Origin: Rhodococcus jostii NBRC 16295 | Lineage (GTDB): Bacteria; Actinomycetota; Actinomycetes; Mycobacteriales; Mycobacteriaceae | Assembly (NCBI RefSeq): GCF_001894825.1 | Contig: NZ_BCWY01000001.1 | Span: 1-64,000, forward strand | Length of the DNA: 64,000 nucleotides | Direction: 5' to 3' | Shown here: positions 7,461-15,186 of the stretch, piece by piece | Numbering within the stretch: position 1 is the first letter of the stretch | Layout: every line of letters begins with the position of its first letter | The notes under the pieces: model-generated | Told to the model about the DNA's origin: nothing | Databases searched by the model: none | What the model saw: the letters and a program-made list of their open reading frames with translations, nothing else | Translations under genes and position numbers: made by a program

Positions 7461-8163
7461 TTAGGGCGCGGCTGCGCGTTGGCAGTTGGGGCAGTGGGAT
7501 TCGTCGGTGTGGGTGACGGTCATGTGGTGGGGCGAGGGCGTCGAGGAGTCGGGGGTGGATGGTGGGTGCGTCAGCGGTAGATCCAAGGGCGCCCCGGTCC
7601 GGTCCTGTGCGGTGGTGATCGCGTTGTCGCAGTCCCAGAGCGCGAGGGCGTGGTCGTCGTTGTAGGCGGTGCGGTAGCGGATGCCGTCGACTTTTGTTGC
7701 GGCCGGTTGGTCTTCGTAGATCGCTTGGTCCCATTGTTGGGTGAGGCCGCGGTGTTCGTTGCCGGCGGCGAGGGCGGGGAGCGCTCCGATCGCCAGCGCC
7801 GCGCAGGGGGTGGTGAGGTCGTAGGTGACGATGTCGCGGACGGGTTGGACCTGGGTGATCCGCCAGTGCGGGCATAGGGCGGCGACTCCGGCCTCACCGA
7901 ATACTTCGCAGGCGCTGGTGGCGAGGTCGACGGCGAGATACTTCCGCCGTGCGCCGGTCCGGGTCCATTGCTGGTGGGGTGGGGGTGTGGTGGTCGAAGC
8001 GGGCCAGCGGCCCGAATCGACGGAAGGTGATCCCGTTCGGGGTGAACCGATCCCGGTGGTAGATCCGAAACCACGAGTTTGGGGTGGTAGTGGTGGGTGT
8101 CCAGGTCCAGCGGTGATCCGCCGAGGGCAGGGGCCGTTGCGGGGCGGGGAGGGGCTTTACCAT
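7461..8163 (-). pseudogene. RES-domain toxin gene, frameshifted
   Basis: Two reading frames together encode a RES-family toxin (NAD+-degrading in characterised members). From the ATG at 8163 the first frame gives FRIYHRDRFTPNG and FGPLARFDHHTP, the canonical RES beginning. Homology then moves to another frame giving YLAVDLATSACEVFGEAG, then ALAIGALPALAAGNEH, then GIRYRTAYNDDHALALWDC, ending at TAA 7461. The frame break lies at about 7943-7952, in a short GC-rich tract. The key RES residues (R and Y in the first block, E and S in later blocks) are present, so the break may be recent. The ATG overlaps the antitoxin stop by 7 bases. Confidence 0.75.
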
Positions 8164-8432
8164 CCGGCGGCGGTCAGTCCGGTCGCGACGGTGATGACGT
8201 GGGCGCTGTCGCGGGCCATTTCCTGGGCGGGGGTACGTCCGGCGAAGGTGATGTTGGGGCGGGTCATCCACCGCGAGAGGCTGACTTCACCGCCGGGAAA
8301 CGCCTGGCTGAGGCGGTCGAGGTCAGGCAGGACCGGGTCGGCCCGGTCGGGGGTGAACTGCCAGGTCGGGAACCGCCACCCCCGCCCGTCCTTGAGCCCG
8401 ATGAGCCGCCCGTCGGCGGCCATGTCGGACAC
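8157..8432 (-). CDS. Xre/MbcA/ParS-type antitoxin, N-terminally truncated
   Basis: This 91-residue frame begins MSDMAADGRLIGLKDGRGWRFP and has the toxin-binding C-terminal layout of antitoxins paired with RES toxins (LDRLSQAFPGGEVS, WMTRPNITFAGRTPAQEM). The family's N-terminal helix-turn-helix is incomplete. The same frame stays open upstream to beyond 8500, with a plausible AAQRSPGVSRQTV extension, but has no start codon there. A GTG at 8441 would add only three residues. It overlaps the RES toxin gene start and is probably inactive or only partly functional. The missing end abuts the TnsA-like gene, whose base composition differs. Confidence 0.65.
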   Translation of the reverse strand: MSDMAADGRLIGLKDGRGWRFPTWQFTPDRADPVLPDLDRLSQAFPGGEVSLSRWMTRPNITFAGRTPAQEMARDSAHVITVATGLTAAGW

Positions 8433-8562
8433 CGTCTGCCTGGAGACGCCCGGCGAACGCTGAGCCGCTTTCGAAGCGACGGTCCGTGGCGCCGGGGACC
8501 TTGGTCGTACCTGGCGCCTAGAGTCTGGTCGCGTAGAACGTAGCCGGCAAGAGGGGTGAGCG

Positions 8563-10227
8563 GTGATGGACAGCAGGCACGGGGAGCGGTGGTCGACTGA
8601 GGAGATCCACGAACTCGTCGAACGTGTTCGTGCGGGTGTCGTACCGTCCGAGCTCGCGCGTATTCATGGGCGTACGGACAACGCCATCCAGGCGACGCTG
8701 TTTCGGCTTCTGCCGGAACAGCTTCGACCGGTCTCGCGGAGTGGCTCATGGCGAGTGTTCGCTGAAACAGTGCGGTCATCGCCCGCCGACTGCGATTGGT
8801 GGTCCCGTTATACCGATGCTCGCGTCCGGGGGCGTGCGAATGCCCAATCCGAGCAAACGGGAGTGGCGCTGCCCGCCGATCGCCGGTTCGTCGAACCAGC
8901 AGTGCCGGCTGCGGTAACGCAGAGAGGGGAGGCGAATCCCGATACGTCCACGAGCGTCGCCGAAGATCTTGACACCTGGGCAGCTAACCGTGACAGCGTC
9001 TCGCTCGACATCGACCTCGGCGCGGTCGTCACCGAGGCGATCTCGTCTCTGAGCGACCCTCGCCTGCGATTTATCATGCAGCGGCGGATCGGGGTGTTGG
9101 ATGAGGAGCCAACGACCCTTGATTCGATCGCAGACGTCCTTTGCCTCTCACGCGAACGCGTACGCCAGCTCCAGAACACTGCAGTCACGAGGCTCACCTC
9201 TCGCTATTTCCGCGAGTCGTCGTCGACGATCGCCTCACTCACCGCGGTGTTCGACCAACTCGGCAGCGACGTCTCAGACGGGGTACTCGCGCTTCGGCTG
9301 CTCGACGCCATCGACGACACCTTTCGGTGCAACAGAGTTTGGCTGCTCAACGTCCTAGCCAGGCTAGGAGGATTCCCCTCGAAGCGGGCCGGACAGCTTG
9401 CCGCCCTTGGACGCGAACTGCGAGAAGCCAGCGCCGCTCATCAGCGTCAGCAGGCAAAGGCGCTGGCACAGATCGACGTCAGCGACCGGATCGTCGAGGG
9501 GTGGGTTCGCGATGCCGTGTGGCCGCCCAGCGGGCTCGGCACACCTGAGGAACCTGGAACGAGCATGCGTCGGAGGCCCGACCAAGGCGCCCTCGGCGTC
9601 CACGGCTCCTTTTATTCGCACAAGCGCGGAGTTGATGTGTATTTCGAATCGCAGCTCGAAAAGGACGCCTTCTGTGTCGCTGAGCTCAGTACCTGCGTGT
9701 CGACGTACCAAGAGCAACCGTGCGCGATTCCATACCGCCTCAACGGAAAAGTATGCGCGTACCACCCCGATCTACTCCTCACCCTCACCGACGGTCGGGT
9801 TCTTCTCATCGAGGTGAAACCGCTGTGGCAAATCGCGCTCACGGCAAATCGCATCAAGGCATCCGCAGGCCGGCTCTACGCAGCCCAACGTGGGTGGGGT
9901 TGGCTGTCAGTTGCAGATCGGGGCCGAACCCACCGGGACCTACACGGTCGCTTCATTTCCCCCAGCATGCGCAGCACGCTCGATCACGCACTGTCCTCCG
10001 GACCGCTCAACTGGGGCGGCATGCAGCAACTGCGTCTGGCCACCCCGATCGCTGGTCTAGATGTCGCCGCCTACGCCTACCAGGAAGGTGCCCTGCTCGA
10101 TCTCATGCCCTATGAACTTGCACGGGGAACCGTCCAGACCACCGCGGCGGCGAACGTGGACAGCATCGAAGCCCGGGTCCACGCACCCCATGCTGGGCGA
10201 TGGTCGAGGTGCGGCGGGCACTTGTAG
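8563..10227 (+). CDS. Myb-like HTH / sigma-region-4-like / TnsA-like endonuclease protein
   Basis: A 554-residue multidomain protein. Residues 9-51 resemble a Myb/SANT-type helix-turn-helix (RWSTEEIHELV, then GRTDNAIQATLFRLLP). Residues about 160-213 match sigma-70 region 4 (TLDSIADVLCLSRERVRQL). Residues about 350-450 look like a TnsA-type PD-(D/E)XK nuclease, with candidate catalytic residues E362 or E366 (FESQLEKD), D403 (YHPDLLL) and E417-x-K419 (LIEVKP), plus a YQEQP strand typical of TnsA. It would cut DNA at sites chosen by its own HTH domains; that role is inference. No TnsB/C or other transposition gene is adjacent, so a stand-alone defence nuclease or orphan transposon protein are alternatives. 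GC content is lower than in flanking genes. Start is GTG 8563 or ATG 8566 behind GAGGGG. Confidence 0.7.
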   Translation: MMDSRHGERWSTEEIHELVERVRAGVVPSELARIHGRTDNAIQATLFRLLPEQLRPVSRSGSWRVFAETVRSSPADCDWWSRYTDARVRGRANAQSEQTGVALPADRRFVEPAVPAAVTQRGEANPDTSTSVAEDLDTWAANRDSVSLDIDLGAVVTEAISSLSDPRLRFIMQRRIGVLDEEPTTLDSIADVLCLSRERVRQLQNTAVTRLTSRYFRESSSTIASLTAVFDQLGSDVSDGVLALRLLDAIDDTFRCNRVWLLNVLARLGGFPSKRAGQLAALGRELREASAAHQRQQAKALAQIDVSDRIVEGWVRDAVWPPSGLGTPEEPGTSMRRRPDQGALGVHGSFYSHKRGVDVYFESQLEKDAFCVAELSTCVSTYQEQPCAIPYRLNGKVCAYHPDLLLTLTDGRVLLIEVKPLWQIALTANRIKASAGRLYAAQRGWGWLSVADRGRTHRDLHGRFISPSMRSTLDHALSSGPLNWGGMQQLRLATPIAGLDVAAYAYQEGALLDLMPYELARGTVQTTAAANVDSIEARVHAPHAGRWSRCGGHL

Positions 10228-10240
10228 CCGCCCGGCGGAG

Positions 10241-10732
10241 GCGCGGCGAATCCGGGTCGAGCAGCCCGAGCTGATCGATGCCGTCCTGGCCTCCGCCGAG
10301 ACCATCGATGCGGCCAGTGATTACGGGATGAACCTGCGCACCCTGCTCGCCGGGGAGTACGTGTCCGCGAAGTCGGTGGGTATCGCCGCCTCACTGGTCG
10401 CGGTCAACGCCCGCCAGCAGCAGCTGCGAGCCGAACGCGCCACCCTCGTCCCCGGTTTCATCGCCCCAACCGGTGCCAAGGTCACCGACCTCGACGCCAC
10501 CGTGATCGTCTCCCGCATCATCGACGGCCGCTACGGCGCGAAGACCCTCCTCGTGCTCCGCACCGACGGAAACCAGCTGATCAAGTGGTTCGCCACCGGT
10601 GTGCGCGACTACGAGCCCTGCCAGCGCGTGCGGATCCTGCGCGCCACCGTCAACGACCACGACACGTTCCGCGACCAGGACCAGACCGTCGTCACCCGCG
10701 CCAAGATCGAACCCCTCGACCCCGCCGCCTGA
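10241..10732 (+). pseudogene. C-terminal part of a mobile-element protein
   Basis: From about 10241 the frame encodes ARRIRVEQPELIDAVLASAET, then an all-beta domain resembling an OB-fold (VTDLDATVIVSRIIDGRYGAKTLLVLRTD; KWFATGVRDYEPCQRVRILRATV; QTVVTRAKIE), ending at 10732. The helical run-in looks like the middle of a longer protein, and no start codon sits at its edge. The first usable ATG (10328) would give a shortened 134-residue product. I do not recognise the family. The upstream edge coincides with the end of the TnsA-like gene, which suggests an insertion or deletion junction around 10220-10241. Confidence 0.5.
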
Positions 10733-10835
10733 CCCACGTCACCAACCACCACACCGCGCACCCGGCTCGGCGAGATGCCCTCGACGGCCGCCGATCTCGC
10801 GCGCCCACTTCCTGCTACCGACCAAAGGACCTGAC

Positions 10836-11432
10836 ATGCCTGCGCTGATTCGCCCGACCTACCGCTACACCGACCCGACCCTGACACCTCCGACCCCCGG
10901 CGCCGCCCTGGTCATGGAGGTGAGTCTGGTGTTCTCCCGTCCCGGCATCGGCCCGAAGGGCGGCGGCCAGCACGGCGGCATCCCGCTCTCGGTCGGCCCC
11001 ACCACCACACTGTTCCGCCGTCACGACGGCATCGAGATGCGTCTGCCGAACACCGATCTGCTGCTGTGGGACACCCCGTTCCTGATCGCCGGTCACCGCC
11101 ACGGCGTCGTCGACCTCCGCCACCGGTCGGGCTGGGAATGGCTGGACTGGACACTTGCCGACCACGTCACCCACGACCACCACACGGCCGCCGCCGCGGC
11201 GCCCGCACACGGCGTCACCCCGGTGGTGGGGGCGGGGAAGTCGTCGCCGTTGGTCGTGGTGGCAATAAGATTGTGGCACAAGTGTATCCACGTGCCGCGT
11301 CCCTCCCCGGGTGGATCAACCGTCTCGATTCCGCCCCAGGGCGTCGTCCTCGCGTGCGGGGCAGCGGCGACCAGGTGTCTTTGGCAGGGGATCGGATCGA
11401 GACGGATCGAGGCGGATGGAGGAACCGTATGA
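10836..11432 (+). CDS. hypothetical plasmid-type protein
   Basis: A 198-residue protein starting at ATG 10836 (MPALIRPTYRYTDPTL). Residues 1-115 are well composed, with VMEVSLVFSRPGIGPKGGGQHGG and LPNTDLLLWDTPFLIAGHRHGVVDL, but match no family I know. From about residue 130 (position 11220 on) the sequence becomes irregular, so the gene may be fused to unrelated DNA at its 3' end. It follows the OB-like fragment by about 100 bases on the same strand and may have belonged to the same operon. The ribosome site is AAAGGA. Confidence 0.5.
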   Translation: MPALIRPTYRYTDPTLTPPTPGAALVMEVSLVFSRPGIGPKGGGQHGGIPLSVGPTTTLFRRHDGIEMRLPNTDLLLWDTPFLIAGHRHGVVDLRHRSGWEWLDWTLADHVTHDHHTAAAAAPAHGVTPVVGAGKSSPLVVVAIRLWHKCIHVPRPSPGGSTVSIPPQGVVLACGAAATRCLWQGIGSRRIEADGGTV

Positions 11433-11596
11433 GTGAGCAGCGTGGACGTGACTTCAAGGTCGCACCCTTCGGAGGGCGTGCAGATCGGACACCGGAGGAA
11501 GCGGCGCCCGCAGACCGTGGTCCAGCTTCCGGCCGGCCTGCCGGGTCAGGCCGTCGTGGGAATGGTGATCTCGGCTCTGCCGTCGATGGCCGATAG
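11429..11596 (+). CDS. small hypothetical ORF
   Basis: A 55-residue basic ORF starting at ATG 11429 with GGAGG six bases upstream. The start overlaps the preceding stop (ATGA arrangement). The product (MSEQRGRDFKVAPFGGRAD, then an Ala/Pro/Gly-rich end) is unknown, and its 3' end overlaps the convergent 168-aa gene by 51 bases. The good ribosome site and coupling favour translation; the composition and overlap argue against a conserved role. Confidence 0.35.
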   Translation: MSEQRGRDFKVAPFGGRADRTPEEAAPADRGPASGRPAGSGRRGNGDLGSAVDGR

Positions 11597-12052
11597 TTGG
11601 TAATGCGGGCAGGTGACCACCTGCCGAGGTACGGGAATCGCCCGGCGGTCGGTGTCGAGGTAGAGGCGGTATGCGAGCTGCCCGCGTCGATGGACGCCGG
11701 TGCCTGGGTCGACGGCGCCGAGGAAGTACCCGTGCGCGGAGTCGACGGTCGAGAAGATCGCCCGCGCCCACTCGGCGGGCTCCGCGGGCGGCAGATACCG
11801 CGGCGCGCCCGTCTGCGCGTCGACGGTGTGCACGAGGATCGTGACGGCGTATCCGGCCGCCGCGGGGAACCACTGCGTGGCCGCAACGTCGAACGGTGCA
11901 ATGGACGTGTGAATCTGCAGCTCGATGTCCGTTCCGGTGCGCGCCGCCGCTGTGATGATGGGGGGATCCGCCGATGCATCCTGTACGGCCAGGTTCGGCA
12001 GCGCCTGCGCCTGGTGGCCGTCGGCGCGGATGCTGCCTGGATCAGCGGACAT
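11546..12052 (-). CDS. hypothetical protein, intact copy of duplicated family
   Basis: A 168-residue soluble protein without signal peptide or membrane spans. It includes RTGTDIELQIHTSIAPFDVAA, TGAPRYLPPAEPAEWARAIFS, HGYFLGAVDP and a C-terminal ITIPTTA. It belongs to no family I can name. A second copy at 2939-3402 is inactivated by a one-base insertion, which identifies this copy as the intact reference. The alternating beta-rich pattern suggests a small sandwich fold. Its 3' end overlaps the short plus-strand ORF at 11429. The upstream 250 bases hold a pair of overlapping hairpins (12301-12347) that could lie in its leader. Confidence 0.7.
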   Translation of the reverse strand: MSADPGSIRADGHQAQALPNLAVQDASADPPIITAAARTGTDIELQIHTSIAPFDVAATQWFPAAAGYAVTILVHTVDAQTGAPRYLPPAEPAEWARAIFSTVDSAHGYFLGAVDPGTGVHRRGQLAYRLYLDTDRRAIPVPRQVVTCPHYQLSAIDGRAEITIPTTA

Positions 12053-12300
12053 GGGGCAAGGGTACGGGCCGCCGATACCCGGCCGGCGGGGTGACGGCGA
12101 TTCGTCCGACCGGCGACCGATCCGGCAGAATGGGGTTTTGACCTGCAGAGACGGCAGGTCCCCTAACGGAAGGACTGGGCCGGTGCCGGAGTGTGCGCAG
12201 GTTCATTCGGGGCCGCAGCCCGAGGCATCGGGCGATTTCAGCTGGTCATGACGTAGCCCGCAGCTTTTCGAGCTACCCCACGATTTTGCTCATAACTGAT

Positions 12301-12347
12301 GGATTCCACGAATTACGTGTGGAATCCGCGAGTTGCTCGCGGATTCC
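12301..12347. repeat. two overlapping, mutually exclusive hairpins
   Basis: Arm 1 GGATTCCAC (12301-12309) pairs with GTGGAATCC (12319-12327) across a 9-base loop. Arm 2 GGAATCCGCGAG (12321-12332) pairs perfectly with CTCGCGGATTCC (12336-12347) across a 3-base loop. The two hairpins share GGAATCC (12321-12327), so only one can form at a time. There is no U-run, so it is not a simple terminator. Confidence 0.7.
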
Positions 12348-12544
12348 GATACTCGTCGCGGTTGGGAGCAGCGACCCGCACGTTTCTGCACCGTTTGACG
12401 TCCGACAAGAACGCCCCACGGAGGAATTCGAGGCCGAGACCGACCGCCACCCGGTGTTCGAGGTCGCTCCGCACGGTACACCCGAGTGTTGAGCCGAACT
12501 TCTCCCTGAAAGTGGGAGGCCAGTCCGCGCGAAGCATGACGCGC

Positions 12545-12583
12545 AGGAACGCCCCCACCCAGGTTGCGGGTGGGGGCGTTCCT
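12545..12583 (-). terminator. strong stem-loop terminator of the DUF2510 gene
   Basis: A perfect 16-bp inverted repeat, AGGAACGCCCCCACCC (12545-12560) and its complement (12568-12583), with a 7-base loop. It sits 32 bases beyond the stop of the minus-strand gene ending at 12615. No long T-run follows, which is common for actinobacterial terminators. Confidence 0.75.
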
Positions 12584-12614
12584 GTCGCAGGCAGCGGGAG
12601 GGCTCCTGTCGCGT

Positions 12615-13406
12615 CTAACCGGTGACGTTGATGATGTTGACCTTGAATTCCGGAACGGTGTTGCTGCCACCGATCTTGGTGTCGTAGGTGTACGAACCCG
12701 ACACCTCGACGTGCATGGTCACAAAGTCGTCCTCGACGATGTTCGCGATAATGCTCGGGTCTTGCGTAGTGATCAGGGTGGTTTGGTCGTAGTTGTACGA
12801 CGCGCCCATGGGCTCCGCGGCGGTCCGCGCAAGGAACTGCTTGTTGCCGGTCGCGGCGTCGGCCTGCATCACGATGCCGTACACGGTGATCTTCCGGCCA
12901 ACAAAGCTGTCGGGGTTCTTGGTGAGGAGTGCGAAATCGCGCTCGCCGAGAGTTTCGTAGGTGTTCGGGTCAAGCCGCGCCGCCTCTGCCTGACGCCTCT
13001 TCTCCGCCTCTGCAGCGGCCGCGGCTGCGGCTGCGGCCGTACGGGATGACGAGGCGGCCTGCGACGCAGACACCTCGGCCGCGGACTTCGTGGTTGTCAC
13101 CGCGGCAGCCGGTGCCTCCGTGGTGGTCACCTCGGCCGCGCTTGCCGTGTCGTCTTCCGAGTCGCCGCCGAAAATGCCGAACGCGACGAAGGCGAGGACG
13201 ATCACGCCGATCACGCCTGCGGCAATCGTGTTGCCGCGCTTACGCGCCGCGGGGTCGACAGTTGGGGTCGTCGGCCCACCGCCCGGGGCTGGGCGGTTTG
13301 GAATCGCCTTCGTAGCAGATGTCCACTGCTTGCCATCCCACCAGCGAAGCTGAGGTCGACCCTCCGGGTCGGGATGCCAGCCTGCTGAGGGTGTCGGTGT
13401 CGTCAC
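12615..13406 (-). CDS. DUF2510 membrane-anchored protein
   Basis: A 263-residue protein. Residues 6-28 are a DUF2510 motif (GWHPDPEGRPQLRWWDGKQWT). A Pro-rich linker, one membrane span (~60-80, AAGVIGVIVLAFVAFGIF), a Thr/Ala-rich and Ala/Glu helical stalk (~85-145) and a globular C-terminal domain (~150-263, ERDFALLTKNPDSFVGRKITVYG) follow. Topology is probably N-terminus inside and the globular domain outside. The C-terminal domain is shared with the next gene (13521-14162), so this is a tandem duplication, and both share a conserved 70-bp leader. The start is a GTG in the sequence GTGACGACACCGACACC. Function is unknown. Confidence 0.85.
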   Translation of the reverse strand: MTTPTPSAGWHPDPEGRPQLRWWDGKQWTSATKAIPNRPAPGGGPTTPTVDPAARKRGNTIAAGVIGVIVLAFVAFGIFGGDSEDDTASAAEVTTTEAPAAAVTTTKSAAEVSASQAASSSRTAAAAAAAAAEAEKRRQAEAARLDPNTYETLGERDFALLTKNPDSFVGRKITVYGIVMQADAATGNKQFLARTAAEPMGASYNYDQTTLITTQDPSIIANIVEDDFVTMHVEVSGSYTYDTKIGGSNTVPEFKVNIINVTG

Positions 13407-13461
13407 GTCCGCATCAAACCAGACGAACTGGCCGTGCGGTATAGGTCATTTGAATGGATCG
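13390..13461 (-). repeat. leader repeat A of the DUF2510 pair
   Basis: About 70 bp covering the start codon and upstream region is nearly identical to 14146-14218, with GCATCAAACCAGACGAACTGG and GCGGTATAGGTC cores separated by one variable patch. Conservation outside coding sequence indicates either a recent tandem duplication or a shared promoter. Confidence 0.7.
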
Positions 13462-13520
13462 GCGGGTACCGCAAAGCGGCCTGAAACCTTTGCGGCGCGC
13501 GAGAGTTCATCGCGCATACG

Positions 13521-14162
13521 TCACTTCGTGAGTTCGATCATCGCTACTTGAAACTGCGGGACAGTGATCTCCTCATCCTCCGTTGACGTGTAGGTCATTT
13601 GTCCATCGACCACAACATGCATGGTCACCTCGTCGCCCTCGATGAAAGGCGCCAACAAAGACGCTTTGCCGACCATGAACGCCCGTTCGTTGTTCATCAG
13701 CCCGGTCGGCGAGGTACCGACTTCTGCAAGGAAATGGTCACCGCCGGTGGCGGTGTCGAACTGCCACACAGTTCCATGAAGGACCACTCTGCGTCCGACA
13801 TGGTCCCATGGGTTCTTCAAGATGATGGCGAAGTCGCGTTCGTTGATCTCCTCGTAAGAGGAGGGTTTGAACAGAGTCGGGTCATTTGAGGAATCTAGAG
13901 TGGGGTAGTTGGCGGCCAGCTTCGAAGAGGAGTCGGATGAATCGAAGAATCCGGTTCCCACGAGTGCTGCGACCACAAGAATCAGTGCCACTCCCGCGTA
14001 CCAGAGCCACGTGTACTTCCTTTTGGGTGCCTGCGGAACCGCGTGCTGTGCGGCGAGCGAGCTCGGATGCGTGTTCGCTGTCCATTTCGCGCCGTCCCAG
14101 TACCTGACGATCACAGGATTCTGAGGATCCGGGTACCAGCCAGGCGGTGTCGGTGTCGTCAC
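13521..14162 (-). CDS. DUF2510 membrane-anchored protein, paralogue
   Basis: A 213-residue paralogue of the preceding gene. It has a DUF2510 motif at residues 5-27 (GWYPDPQNPVIVRYWDGAKWT), one membrane span (~53-72, WLWYAGVALILVVAALVGTGF) and an extracytoplasmic domain (~95-213) with INERDFAIILKNPWDHVGRRVVLHG, matching the neighbour's ERDFALLTKNPDSFVGRKITVYG. It lacks the neighbour's long Ala/Glu stalk. The GTG start and leader are conserved between the two. The function of the family is unknown; a sensing or stalked surface-domain role is only a guess. Confidence 0.85.
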   Translation of the reverse strand: MTTPTPPGWYPDPQNPVIVRYWDGAKWTANTHPSSLAAQHAVPQAPKRKYTWLWYAGVALILVVAALVGTGFFDSSDSSSKLAANYPTLDSSNDPTLFKPSSYEEINERDFAIILKNPWDHVGRRVVLHGTVWQFDTATGGDHFLAEVGTSPTGLMNNERAFMVGKASLLAPFIEGDEVTMHVVVDGQMTYTSTEDEEITVPQFQVAMIELTK

Positions 14163-14218
14163 CTGCGCATCAAACCAGACGAACTGGACAGGCGGTATAG
14201 GTCGTTTAAACGTATCGT
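14146..14218 (-). repeat. leader repeat B of the DUF2510 pair
   Basis: This is the counterpart of 13390-13461, spanning the start codon and about 55 bases upstream. TATAGG on the plus strand, read in reverse as CCTATA, is shared and may mark the promoter. Confidence 0.7.
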
Positions 14219-14395
14219 TGAGTGCGAGACACTAACGTCCGCTTGGACGTGTTACTCGAGCATGTTTGGTGGATTTGAGGAGCTCGAATTCGCCAGTTCT
14301 CCCAACCCGGATCGGTACCGATCGCGCTCCAGAATCGGCCCTTGCTGAGGCACCAAGCTGTGTGACACCGATAGCTGCCCGGTGCCAATTGGGGA

Positions 14396-14926
14396 TCAGG
14401 ACCGGGACTCCGCAGCGAGCTTTGCGGTGTCGGCGGCGTAAACGGTGATCCAGTGTGGATGCAGCCGGTAGTAGACCACCTCGTTGTCCCAGTCGAAGAA
14501 GTCTTCGCCGTAAAAGGTTCTGAAGTAGGCGAGCAGATCTGGCCAGTCTGCGGCCGGCTCGCCGTCCCGGGGGTTGAGGATCTCCACCGTGCCGTGCGTG
14601 AACACGCCCAGGTCCTCACCGCGCATGTGCGCGGCGCTGACGGCGGGCCGGGCGGTGAGGTGGCGGTCCTTGGCGGCGCCGCGTGCCGTGCCGAAGTGCC
14701 ACTTTCCGTGCAGGAAATGCCCGTCCACACCGCTGATCCGCGGTTCACCTTTGGCTGTGACGGTGGACAGGGCGAGGGTGCACATGCCGGTGATGACCTG
14801 GGTGAGCTGCTCCGCGGTCAGTGTGCTCTCGGTGTTGATGATCGAACGCAGGTGTGAGGTGGAGCCCGACAGGGAGGTGTCGAGGAGGGCCTGGAGTTCT
14901 GTGAGCTCTTCTGGTGTTTCGCGCAT
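14396..14926 (-). CDS. pyridoxamine 5'-phosphate oxidase-fold protein
   Basis: A 176-residue protein of the PNPOx-like flavin/heme-binding split-barrel family. The core reads CTLALSTVTAKGEPRISGVDG then KWHFGTARGAAKDRHLTARPAVSAAH, the usual two strands and R-x-x-x-L-x-x-x-P-A-V-S pattern. Members often reduce F420- or flavin-linked substrates, but the activity here cannot be told. The ATG at 14926 has AAGGA upstream; homology starts there, so the longer upstream frame is not used. The C-terminal half keeps WDNEVVYYRLHPHWITVYA, a full-length ending. Confidence 0.8.
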   Translation of the reverse strand: MRETPEELTELQALLDTSLSGSTSHLRSIINTESTLTAEQLTQVITGMCTLALSTVTAKGEPRISGVDGHFLHGKWHFGTARGAAKDRHLTARPAVSAAHMRGEDLGVFTHGTVEILNPRDGEPAADWPDLLAYFRTFYGEDFFDWDNEVVYYRLHPHWITVYAADTAKLAAESRS

Positions 14927-15186
14927 GGAGGTCCTTGTCTGGGTTAGGCCGATCCGGGGTCCGGTCCACGTACACGATCGGCGCCGAACGATGGAACCAT
15001 GCTCGCACCAAGACCCTGACATCCTGTGTCAGGTATTTTCATCCGTCTTGAGGGGCGTCAGAACTCATCCGGGGTCAGCTGGCCGACGGTTCGAATACTT
15101 CCAGTGCGGCTCACGATCCTCGCCGGTCAACAATCGTCATCCGGTGATTTGATAGGCGTTCCGCTGACAGCGAGCGCTGCGACACT

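Larger units (their letters stand above)
12053..12614. other. gene-free region with hairpins
   Basis: No gene is convincing on either strand. It holds two overlapping hairpins at 12301-12347 and a strong terminator at 12545-12583. The stretch 12240-12360 is visibly more AT-rich than its surroundings. Confidence 0.5.

Noticed and set aside
10599..10835. Extended N-terminus for the 10836 gene
   Set aside because: These codons overlap the OB-like frame and are Pro/Thr/Arg text; the ATG at 10836 has a ribosome site.
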